This document shows, in pieces, positions 34,537 through 42,355 of a stretch of DNA of 46,537 nt. Position numbers and translations under genes: made by a program. Location of the stretch: NCBI GenBank assembly GCA_022509105.1, contig JAFLTV010000017.1:1-46537 (forward strand), written 5' to 3'. The stretch's first letter is position 1. Every line of letters begins with the position of its first letter. The notes beneath the pieces are model-generated. The model had not been told where the DNA came from and ran no database searches. It was given only the letters and a program-made list of their open reading frames with translations. The DNA is from Muribaculaceae bacterium. GTDB lineage: Bacteria; Bacteroidota; Bacteroidia; Bacteroidales; Muribaculaceae.

Positions 34537-36396
34537 TTAAAGACAACGCAGGACTGAAGGCTTCGGCTCGGTAGAGGGAAGTCTAACCGGCTGCGTTTTT
34601 TCTATTTTCTTATTAATTTCTGATTCTTTGATTCGGCTGATTGCATCTGATTTTAAAGTCTTGGAAGGTTCAAAACTTCTTGTTGCGTTTGATTCATCAG
34701 AACTCATATTGACTTTAACTCCGTTAAGCACTCTATAAGTTGTCTTGTCAATAATCATAGCAACTACATAATAGTCGTCCAAAACTTCAGAATTAGCATT
34801 GAGATTGGCTGAATAATTATATTTGGTTTCCTTTTCGATTAATGAAGGTATGCTGTTGTCAAGACCGAACGGACCGACGCACACGCGAGCCACCTCATTA
34901 TACATCCAGCTTACGTAGCTGCCGTATTTTTCCCAACCTCCAAGTTCACCGTAGACGCCACCGGAGAAATAGTTGGTCTGAGCATACGGACCTACGTTGT
35001 TCTGGCAAAGAACGAAGCAGAGACCATAATTGGCACCTTCGATGTCAAGTGCAAATTCAGTGGTTGCGTTAACTGAAATTGCATTCTGAGAACTGTCAAA
35101 TGCCAGGTCAATGTCTATATTAGCAAATGAAGGATATTGCTTCAGATAAAGGAAATATTCTTCAAGAGTTGAAGCCGAGGGATCAAAATAGTAAGTCCTG
35201 TCAGCAACCGCGCTCGGGTAAGAACCGTTTGAGAATCTGTTAACAACACCTACGTAGGATGAAGATTGCATTTCATCGTTGTAATGCCCGGCGACAGCAA
35301 TAAATCCATCGTTGGCGTAATGTTCCATCATATATTCGATGCCGACGATTCCGCGAGGACAATATCCGCACCATGTGCCTGTGAATTCCTCAAACACAAC
35401 GTTCTTTTCATAGCTTATGTCTGAGCAGCTCATTATTCCTGTGGTTTCATTCGAACCGGAAATTGTGGGAAGCTGGCCATTGACTTTTGTAACAGAAGCT
35501 ACAATTTCCATGTTAGTTCCCTGTTCGGTGCATTTGAGGTCGGTTGCAGTCATCCAAGCGCCTTCTCCTGAAGGTATAGGCTTGTCGGCAACGGCTGTGC
35601 CCTCAGCAAAAACTTTACCGTTGGTGCTCATTGAAATTGTGACATTTTCAATGGGTTCCACGCCTTTGTTTGTTACATAGAAATCGGTTGGGAATTCCTG
35701 GTCGGCAGCTACGAATTCCGGAATGAAGAGGTCTGAGATAGCAATGTTGTGCAACGGCAGATTATCACCGGATACGATCACCTTCAAACAAACGCTTCCA
35801 AACCAGGGACCGCCATGTTCCCATTCACCATTTACTCCTATATAGTCTCCGTCGGCTACCTGGTTAATGTCTGTGAGAACATTATCGAATGCCAAGGGTC
35901 TGTTACCATACAACATCGGAGTTGTATAACCGATATAGAAGCCTGTTCCGGTTATTTCATAAGGAGTGTCGAAAGTTATCTCATTCCAGTCGTTTTGCAA
36001 TTCGATTTCTGCATCCTGAGTGTAGAGCGGAGTAGTCATGTTGGGGCCATCCATCTTTTCACTGATGAAGATTTGGACAGTGGGCTCGACAGAAGTTCCG
36101 TAGCCGAGATTTACACCGGTGATAGCCGCGCCTTTCCAAGCTGCCGCAACATCAGCCGGGATATAGATGGCGCCGCCTAATGTGCCGTTCATGCCCACTT
36201 GGTTTACACCTGCGGTAAAGCCGATGTCATCACCGCAATAGCCGAATGTGAGGCTGCCCGGCCCTGTCAGCGGAGCTGAAGGGGTATCCGGTCCAGGTCC
36301 CGGTTCGGGCCCCGGTCCGGGATTTGGTTCCGGGTCGTTGCTTGAACAGCTGCACATCAATGCGGCAGCTGTTAAAAAATACAGGAGTTTTTTCAT
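34537..36396 (-). CDS. Omp28-like lipoprotein with thioredoxin fold
   Basis: A 619-residue lipoprotein. The signal ends in the Cys-rich CSCSSN (lipidated Cys15 or Cys17), followed by a Pro/Gly linker (about 22-37). Residues 45-210 form a beta-sandwich that looks ligand- or carbohydrate-binding, and 220-310 an Ig-like domain. From about 330 there is an Omp28-type thioredoxin-like domain with EEFTGTWCGYCPRG (Cys343, Cys346) and YPSAVADR in the cis-Pro position. The Ser/Lys/Pro-rich C-terminus lacks a T9SS sorting domain. It is the last gene of the operon, 12 bases after the small cargo gene. The paired cysteines suggest thiol chemistry at the cell surface, but this is not proven. Confidence 0.82.
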   Translation of the reverse strand: MKKLLYFLTAAALMCSCSSNDPEPNPGPGPEPGPGPDTPSAPLTGPGSLTFGYCGDDIGFTAGVNQVGMNGTLGGAIYIPADVAAAWKGAAITGVNLGYGTSVEPTVQIFISEKMDGPNMTTPLYTQDAEIELQNDWNEITFDTPYEITGTGFYIGYTTPMLYGNRPLAFDNVLTDINQVADGDYIGVNGEWEHGGPWFGSVCLKVIVSGDNLPLHNIAISDLFIPEFVAADQEFPTDFYVTNKGVEPIENVTISMSTNGKVFAEGTAVADKPIPSGEGAWMTATDLKCTEQGTNMEIVASVTKVNGQLPTISGSNETTGIMSCSDISYEKNVVFEEFTGTWCGYCPRGIVGIEYMMEHYANDGFIAVAGHYNDEMQSSSYVGVVNRFSNGSYPSAVADRTYYFDPSASTLEEYFLYLKQYPSFANIDIDLAFDSSQNAISVNATTEFALDIEGANYGLCFVLCQNNVGPYAQTNYFSGGVYGELGGWEKYGSYVSWMYNEVARVCVGPFGLDNSIPSLIEKETKYNYSANLNANSEVLDDYYVVAMIIDKTTYRVLNGVKVNMSSDESNATRSFEPSKTLKSDAISRIKESEINKKIEKTQPVRLPSTEPKPSVLRCL

Positions 36397-36408
36397 TGGT
36401 GGTTAGAT

Positions 36409-37119
36409 TTATTTGATAATGAATTTTCCGGTCTTGTTAGATTTGCCGGAAATCTTGTAAAGGTATACGCCTGCAGGAAGTGAGTTAAGGTTGAGAGAGC
36501 CTACACCAGCAACTTTCTTACTCATGACAGTTTTGCCGCTGAGGTTATAAACGTTGAGCTGAGAAGCGCCCTTAAGATCATATCTGAGTGATTTGCCATC
36601 GACAACAATGCCGTCACCATTATTGGCAACACTTTGAACGCCTGCTGTGAAACCGCCCATATTCACTGTAAGGGTTATAGTTTCTGAGGAGCTTTTTGCT
36701 GTCAATAAAACTGTTACAGCAGGTATTTCCACATCTTCTCCGAAGTTGATGCCCGGAGCCACCCAGTCCATCTGAAGATTAAGGGGCTTGTTTGCAGTCA
36801 AGGCAACATCGTTTTTTGTAACGTTTGTGCCTGTTTCGCAATCTCCGCCTGCACAGAGCTGAACAGCTACGTTAGAAGAAGTGGAAACGCTTACAGAAAC
36901 ATCGCTTGAAGACACCAGATGAATTTCAGGGTCTACTTTGAATTGATACATGCCCGAAGGAGTGCCATCGATGTTGTCTACCGACACATATTGATAGCCA
37001 TCATAGTTGAGGGTTGAACCGTTTTCGAGATTTTCACCTTCGAATTGGAAGTAAAGTTCTGCATTTGCTGCCAATACTGCTCCGGAGAGGAGTGCCATGC
37101 TGAGTAAGATCTTTTTCAT
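36409..37119 (-). CDS. small T9SS cargo protein with CTD and CxGGxC motif
   Basis: A 236-residue secreted protein. The signal peptide ends about VLAANA, a beta-rich domain of about 140 residues follows, and a type A C-terminal sorting domain closes it (LNVYNLSGKTVMSKKV, LPAGVYLYKISG, KTGKFIIK). Its only two cysteines lie in LCAGGDCETG, a CxGGxC motif that recurs in the barrel protein of the same operon. It lies between two Omp28-type genes (gaps 67 and 12 bases). No named family is recognised for the mature domain. It may be a surface protein whose cysteine pair is handled by the thioredoxin-fold neighbours. Confidence 0.82.
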   Translation of the reverse strand: MKKILLSMALLSGAVLAANAELYFQFEGENLENGSTLNYDGYQYVSVDNIDGTPSGMYQFKVDPEIHLVSSSDVSVSVSTSSNVAVQLCAGGDCETGTNVTKNDVALTANKPLNLQMDWVAPGINFGEDVEIPAVTVLLTAKSSSETITLTVNMGGFTAGVQSVANNGDGIVVDGKSLRYDLKGASQLNVYNLSGKTVMSKKVAGVGSLNLNSLPAGVYLYKISGKSNKTGKFIIK

Positions 37120-37186
37120 ATCGTGTTTTGTTTAGTTGTTATAGTAGTCGTTGGTATTTATATTATAGGCGCAAGGATGGAATATC

Positions 37187-37954
37187 TTACATTACCTTGC
37201 AACGGTTGACCTGCTGCACGCCGGCGTCATCATAGACAAATCCGACAATATAAAGGTTGTCTACATTCCAAGCCTGATTCACTTCTATAGAGTTGTCAAA
37301 CTGTTGAGAGACATTCTGAGTGAGTTTCACAGGCTGCCCCCATATGCCGTTTACGCTTGCACGATACACGTTGTTATGCACATAGTCGGCCTGGAGAACA
37401 TCCCCGTTTTGTTGGAAAGAAACAATCTGATTTTCCACTACCCAAAGCTGAAGGTTCCCATCAAGAGAAGTGTAGGGAAGCAGATCCGTGGTGATATCAA
37501 TTGTGGTCCCGTCGGCTGAAAGCGTGGCGTCAAGATCTACTTCAAGAGCGGGAGCCTGAGCAAGTTCGCTTCTGATCACATTCAGCCATGCGCCCATGTC
37601 GAGCACTCCGCTTTGGCGGTCGATAATTCCCTTCGGATAAGCCGGGATATTCCAATGGTTGGCATAGATATCTCCGTCGGGTTGCATGAGGCCTATAGGA
37701 GCGGCGACACCAAACGGACCGGCATGAATGCTGACTACGATCAGATCTTCCGGATACTGCTCTTCGAGAGTTTCAATCACTGCGTGGGCTGTCGGACAGT
37801 TTACACAGAATTGACCTGTGAATTCTTCAAGAAGTACGCGACGTTCCGCCTTCACCTTGTCGACCGGAATATATCTGTTTTCTTCATCAACCTGGTCGCA
37901 GGCTGCAAACAAAGGCAAGGTCGCTAACAATAAAAGTGATTTTTTAAATTTCAT
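37187..37954 (-). CDS. Omp28-related outer-membrane lipoprotein
   Basis: A 255-residue lipoprotein with a signal ending LFAAC (Cys19). It is an Omp28-family protein: a thioredoxin-like domain with LLEEFTGQFCVNCPTAH (Cys50, Cys53) and PAYPKGIIDRQ near the cis-Pro, followed by a beta domain from about residue 140. Omp28 was described as a surface protein of Porphyromonas; its biochemical role is not settled. It is the third gene of the operon, 29 bases after the barrel gene. Confidence 0.87.
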   Translation of the reverse strand: MKFKKSLLLLATLPLFAACDQVDEENRYIPVDKVKAERRVLLEEFTGQFCVNCPTAHAVIETLEEQYPEDLIVVSIHAGPFGVAAPIGLMQPDGDIYANHWNIPAYPKGIIDRQSGVLDMGAWLNVIRSELAQAPALEVDLDATLSADGTTIDITTDLLPYTSLDGNLQLWVVENQIVSFQQNGDVLQADYVHNNVYRASVNGIWGQPVKLTQNVSQQFDNSIEVNQAWNVDNLYIVGFVYDDAGVQQVNRCKVM

Positions 37955-37983
37955 ATCAGTTAAAATCAGAGTTAGGTGAATGA

Positions 37984-39723
37984 TTAAAAATTATAGTTAT
38001 AAGATACCTGAAGACCACGGAAAGCGGGCACATATCTGCAGACACCGCCCGAGCAGTTGTAGCCGGCACGAGTTCTACCGTAGCCTATCATGAGACGGTT
38101 GGCCTTGAAATTGGCAGTCACCGCGCCCATATAATAATGGATTCCGGAGCCGCCACAGTTCCACATATCGCTTGCCGAGAACATCAGATAAGGCAATACG
38201 GAAACTTCAAGGAGACCGTAGGCCCAATCTTTCTGGTCTTGCTTGGTGGTGAGATATTGCAACTCCATGCGTGCCGTGACTTTCTTGGATATTGTGTATT
38301 TGCCTTCAAATATAAAAATGTTTGAATAGACTTTGCCGCCCTCTCCTTCAATCACGGATTTATTATACATCTGATTGACGTAGGTGAAATCGAAAATAAA
38401 ATCTTTCACCAGTCTTTTTTCAATCTGGAAGTCGAAGTCCCAGTAATAAACACCTCCGAAACCGAAAAATTTGGTTTTGCCTCCGTTGGTGCCGTATTCA
38501 GAACCCATGGGTTTGTCGAAGTCAGCACGTTTGAGTCCTCTTATATAACTCGCATTTATCTTCAACATTGTGCCATATTTGCCGCCAAGAGGAGTTTTTC
38601 TTTTAAATCTATAGTTGAATTGCCCCTGGAAAGCCCATTCGCCGGCTGCATCCTGAGTGGCGTAAGGATAAATTGTGGCAAGTGCATAAGTCCATTGGTA
38701 GGCAAAAGGCGGCATGTTGTTTATATAAGTAGCTGCCTCGCTTTCAGAGCGTTTGGAATGGAAAGCCATGTTTTCACTCCTCTTTGCCTGCAACAGCACT
38801 CCCATTCCGCTTTTCGAATATGAGCCCGAAAGCATATAGGCGTCGCCATGGGGATAGGTGTAGTTGTTGAAATATGAAGGATCTTGGCTTTTCCATGCAT
38901 ACTCAGCAAGGAGGTTCCAGCCGTTTTTGGAAAACTGAGTGCGGAAATCCATTGCGCTCACATTTTTTGGGAGCTTTAGCTTATATTCGTTTTTATCTTC
39001 GGGATTTGCAAAGATAATGTCTTCATCGCTTTCATGCTTGAGCACGTAAGAACCTCCGAGAGTCCATGAAACACCTTTGTCGTTGAGGCGAGAGCTCAGC
39101 TGGTCGATATAAATTTCGGCGTCAGCGCCATAAACCTGGCTTTTGAGGTCCCAGTCCCAGAAACGGCGTTGCACGCCTCCAAGCACTGTGAATTTCATGC
39201 CGCGAAGATTCTTTGTGCTAAAACGCGCGCCCCGAATCGAGTTGTCGATTCCGAGGGCACGGTCTTCATAAGTGCGGAGAATAAATCCGCTTCCGAACTG
39301 GTCGTAGAAGTCTCCTACGGTAAGTTCAAAATTCTTTATCTTGCCTTTAAGATAAATATTGGGAACACCCCAGCCTTTATAGTCGGGCACGTAACCCGGC
39401 AGAGGGTGCTCCAGATATTCGAAACGCAGACCCCAGTCTACATATTTGGATGAAACAGACAAATCTCCAAAGATATTGCCGAGCACTTTCTCCTTATAGG
39501 TTTCAGTGCCTATAACCACGTCGGTCTCAGGAAACAGGATGTCTGCCTGAATGCTTCCGTGGGCTGTGGCATAAGTTGGTTTTGGTGTCTGATTGTCTAC
39601 TTCGGGAGCGATGTAGATATACTCCTTGGGCTCTTTCGGCTGCTCCTCTACATACGTGTCTTGCGCTTGGACACATACGGCAGGTAATAAAAATGCGGCC
39701 GAGAATAAAATTGTCTGTTTCAC
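37984..39723 (-). CDS. outer-membrane beta-barrel protein (DUF6029-like)
   Basis: A 579-residue outer-membrane protein. A signal peptide ends CVQAQD, a short linker rich in Glu/Pro follows, then alternating strands and turns over the whole length (GSIQADILFPE, VGDFYDQFGSGFILRTYEDR, LGIDNSIRGAR) and a final aromatic strand QVSYNYNF. The layout matches the DUF6029 barrels of Bacteroidetes. Near the C-terminus is NCSGGVCRYVP, a CxGGxC motif in a predicted loop. It is the second gene of the operon, 32 bases after the TlpA-like gene. It could be a transporter or a docking site for the secreted partners; no transport evidence exists in the sequence. Confidence 0.78.
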   Translation of the reverse strand: MKQTILFSAAFLLPAVCVQAQDTYVEEQPKEPKEYIYIAPEVDNQTPKPTYATAHGSIQADILFPETDVVIGTETYKEKVLGNIFGDLSVSSKYVDWGLRFEYLEHPLPGYVPDYKGWGVPNIYLKGKIKNFELTVGDFYDQFGSGFILRTYEDRALGIDNSIRGARFSTKNLRGMKFTVLGGVQRRFWDWDLKSQVYGADAEIYIDQLSSRLNDKGVSWTLGGSYVLKHESDEDIIFANPEDKNEYKLKLPKNVSAMDFRTQFSKNGWNLLAEYAWKSQDPSYFNNYTYPHGDAYMLSGSYSKSGMGVLLQAKRSENMAFHSKRSESEAATYINNMPPFAYQWTYALATIYPYATQDAAGEWAFQGQFNYRFKRKTPLGGKYGTMLKINASYIRGLKRADFDKPMGSEYGTNGGKTKFFGFGGVYYWDFDFQIEKRLVKDFIFDFTYVNQMYNKSVIEGEGGKVYSNIFIFEGKYTISKKVTARMELQYLTTKQDQKDWAYGLLEVSVLPYLMFSASDMWNCGGSGIHYYMGAVTANFKANRLMIGYGRTRAGYNCSGGVCRYVPAFRGLQVSYNYNF

Positions 39724-39755
39724 CTTTTCGTTTCGGTTAGTTATTCAGGTTAAAA

Positions 39756-40244
39756 TTAATTAGCCAGATTTAGCTCGCGAATCTTTTCGATCAAGTGTTG
39801 CTCGCTGCCGTCTGTATATCCGTTTCGAGTGTCAACGATGTTTCCTTTTCCGTCGATGATCATCACATAAGGAATCATCTGCACTCCTAAGGCGTGTTGG
39901 AAATCCTGGTTTGTGTCAAGCAAGACTTCATATTCAAAGCCTTCGCTGTCTACGAGAGGTTTAACTTTCTGTACATTCTGGGCTTCATCGGTAGATATGG
40001 CAATAACCTTCATGCCGGTTTCTTCCTGCCATTCCGGGTAAACCTCGTTGATGGCTCTCAATTCGCGGAGACAAGGCTTGCACCATGTTGCGAAGAAGCT
40101 GATGACAAAAGGCTTTCCGTCGTTTGACAATGTGGCGGTATCTACTGATTTGCCGTCTAATGTTTTCAGTTGTACTGAGGGGAGTTGAGCGAATGCGCCC
40201 ATGGTTGCAAAGAGCATAAGGGCTGCGAAGATAAGCTTTTTCAT
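39756..40244 (-). CDS. TlpA-family thiol-disulfide oxidoreductase
   Basis: A 162-residue exported thioredoxin-like protein. I chose the start at MKKLIFAALMLFA because it gives a clean signal peptide ending AFAQ. The frame stays open 19 codons further to an ATG at 40301, but that has no signal character. The active site is WCKPC (Cys55, Cys58) in FFATWCKPCLREL, and IPYVMIIDGKG holds the cis-Pro. TlpA/ResA-type proteins usually reduce disulfides outside the cytoplasm. It is the first gene of the five-gene operon and has a consensus promoter. Confidence 0.9.
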   Translation of the reverse strand: MKKLIFAALMLFATMGAFAQLPSVQLKTLDGKSVDTATLSNDGKPFVISFFATWCKPCLRELRAINEVYPEWQEETGMKVIAISTDEAQNVQKVKPLVDSEGFEYEVLLDTNQDFQHALGVQMIPYVMIIDGKGNIVDTRNGYTDGSEQHLIEKIRELNLAN

Positions 40245-40313
40245 ATTATATAAGTGTTTTAAGTTTGTCAGTTTACATTTTGACAAACCTTGGCTTTTCA
40301 TGGTTTAATAACA

Positions 40314-40344
40314 CAAAGGTAGAAATAAATATTCTAATTTCAAA
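40314..40344 (-). promoter_or_regulatory. promoter of the TlpA-DUF6029-Omp28 operon
   Basis: On the minus strand TTTG (40341-40344) and TACCTTTG (40314-40321) are separated by 19 bases, a full Bacteroidetes consensus. Transcription would start near 40307, leaving a leader of about 63 bases. Confidence 0.72.
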
Positions 40345-40605
40345 ATATCAGCCTCATCCTTCAGTAAATAATGTGTTTATATTTTTGAAAGTTATGGCCA
40401 ATTTGGTTTTTATTTTCTTTAAAAAACAAAGAAAGGGTGGCAGATTGTTAAAAAAGTTAATGATTTTTAATAAAAAATTCAATTGAAGATAAAATAATAA
40501 AACTGATAATTAAGTTATAAGTAAGTTAAGCTAAAATCAGAAAACCAAATAGTTAATAGATACTAAAATATGAATAACAGTTATCTAAAAGTCAAAAAAT
40601 TGTAT

Positions 40606-40613
40606 TATATTTG
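40606..40613 (+). promoter_or_regulatory. -7 box of the cargo/C10 protease operon
   Basis: TATATTTG matches TAnnTTTG, 17 bases before the ATG of the cargo gene. No TTTG is found at the expected -33 distance. Confidence 0.4.
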
Positions 40614-40630
40614 GAAAAATTTCTAATACC

Positions 40631-42319
40631 ATGAAAAACATATTTTTGTTAACTCTCGGACTTGCAACAGCTTTTCCGATGATTTCCCAACCAAACACGC
40701 CGGCAATTTATCCGGGATTGCCTTTTAATAAAATAGCTCCGGACGCAACAATAGCAATGACGGAAGACGGCACTATTATCAATTTCGACACCGGAAGAAA
40801 GTATTCTTATTTTGAGCAATACACCAACGGGTCAGGAAACTGTATTTCTAGTACAGGCATAGTAGTCGGCAGCCAGATTTCCACAGAAAAGGCAGCTTTA
40901 TGGAAAGATGGCCAATGGACCATATTCCCTTGCGCTAAAGACCTCACTCTTTCTTATGCCAACGGGATCACTCCCGACGGAAGCAGAGTTGTGGGCTCAA
41001 TTTCTCCAAGTTCATATACAGGAAATTACGAAGGCATGATGATTGTGCCCTGTTATTGGGATGTCCAGCCTGACGGCACATATACCGACTATACTGTTTT
41101 GCCTCACCCGACTAAGGATTTCACGGGGCGTCCTCCTCAATATGTCACTGCAGTCAGAGTTTCTGAGGATGGAAAGACAATTGCCGGACAGATGAAGGAT
41201 TTCTCCGGTTTTGTTTGCCAGCCTATTGTTTACCATCAGGCTGACGACGGCTCCTGGAGCTATACCCTTTTGCTTGACGATCTCTTCCATCCTGACGGCA
41301 TGGTGTTGCCTCCCGATCCGGGTGAAGGTCCGCAGCCTCAGGATTTCATGACTCAAGACGAGATAGATGAATTTAACCGAGCTTTATATTTCTGGGAGCT
41401 CTTTGGAAATGAAGACTATTCCACATATCCCGATATCTATGATTTTATGACAGATCAGGAGTTTGCTGAATATTATGAGGCTGAACTCAGCTATGTGGAA
41501 GAATCTGAAGATTTCTATATCAAATTAAACAAAATTATAAATTCCGTTCCCAATTTCAGCTACAACAATGTCTTGCTGACTTCAGACGGCTCTCAATACG
41601 TCACTACCGACACTAAGGGTTTCTATGACGAATTCACTGGAATTACTGAGAAACAATACACAATCTACTCCATAGAGCCTGTAACAGAAAATTACACCAA
41701 GTATCCGGCAGTAGACGGTATCGACCTTATCGCTTCATCAGTTGCTGACAATGGCACCATATTCGCACAGAATAATGATCCCAACTACGGAATTTTCAAT
41801 GGTTATATTCTTCCTTCCGGAGAAAATGAATTCGTGGCGCTCCATGAGTATGTAGCCAAAATAGACCCCGAGCTTGGAGAATGGATGGAAGAAACCATGT
41901 ATCATTATTATATAGCAGTCGACCCTGTGACATGGAGGGAATATACTGATGCTGCATGGGCCACCGGTGTTCCGTATTGCACTCCCGATATGAAATATAT
42001 TGCTCTCGCAGCATCAAATTTCTGGGATTTTGACTCTCCTTACACAACTTATGGCTATGTTATCAGTCCGGATATGACTTCTGCAGTGGAGACTATCAAC
42101 ACTGCTTCTGACGCCGACGTAAAAATATTGGCTAACGGCGAAGTGGTTGTCAACGGGGAGATTATTTCGCTCGAAATTTACTCCATAAATGGAGCTAAGG
42201 TCTTGAGCCTTGAAAATCCGTCGGGGCACATTCAGACAGATCTTGCAAAAGGTATCTATGTGATGCGATACACTGACGGCTCCGGCAATTCATCATCCAA
42301 AAAGATTGCAATCAACTAA
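40631..42319 (+). CDS. T9SS cargo protein, propeller-like (paralogue 3)
   Basis: A 562-residue secreted protein. Signal peptide MKNIFLLTLGLATAFPMIS, then the same blade-like repeats as the tandem paralogues at 31-34 kb (GNCISSTGIVVGS, GITPDGSRVVGS, SEDGKTIAGQMKDFSG). It has the same charged helical insertion, here doubled (FMTQDEIDEFNRAL and FMTDQEFAEYYEAE), and a C-terminal sorting domain (SLEIYSINGAKVLSLE, DLAKGIYVMRY). It shares little identity with the tandem pair outside these landmarks, so the duplication is old. The C10 protease gene follows after 36 bases without a terminator, so the two secreted proteins are probably made together. Confidence 0.8.
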   Translation: MKNIFLLTLGLATAFPMISQPNTPAIYPGLPFNKIAPDATIAMTEDGTIINFDTGRKYSYFEQYTNGSGNCISSTGIVVGSQISTEKAALWKDGQWTIFPCAKDLTLSYANGITPDGSRVVGSISPSSYTGNYEGMMIVPCYWDVQPDGTYTDYTVLPHPTKDFTGRPPQYVTAVRVSEDGKTIAGQMKDFSGFVCQPIVYHQADDGSWSYTLLLDDLFHPDGMVLPPDPGEGPQPQDFMTQDEIDEFNRALYFWELFGNEDYSTYPDIYDFMTDQEFAEYYEAELSYVEESEDFYIKLNKIINSVPNFSYNNVLLTSDGSQYVTTDTKGFYDEFTGITEKQYTIYSIEPVTENYTKYPAVDGIDLIASSVADNGTIFAQNNDPNYGIFNGYILPSGENEFVALHEYVAKIDPELGEWMEETMYHYYIAVDPVTWREYTDAAWATGVPYCTPDMKYIALAASNFWDFDSPYTTYGYVISPDMTSAVETINTASDADVKILANGEVVVNGEIISLEIYSINGAKVLSLENPSGHIQTDLAKGIYVMRYTDGSGNSSSKKIAIN

Positions 42320-42355
42320 TCTATAAAGAAATAAATAATCAATAATAGTAGAAAT

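Larger units (their letters stand above)
40245..40630. other. 386-base AT-rich divergent intergenic region
   Basis: It separates the TlpA-like gene from the divergent cargo gene. It contains the TlpA operon promoter (40314-40344), a long run of A/T-rich sequence and a -7 box for the plus-strand gene (40606-40613). I see no other gene, RNA or clear repeat in it. Confidence 0.7.
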
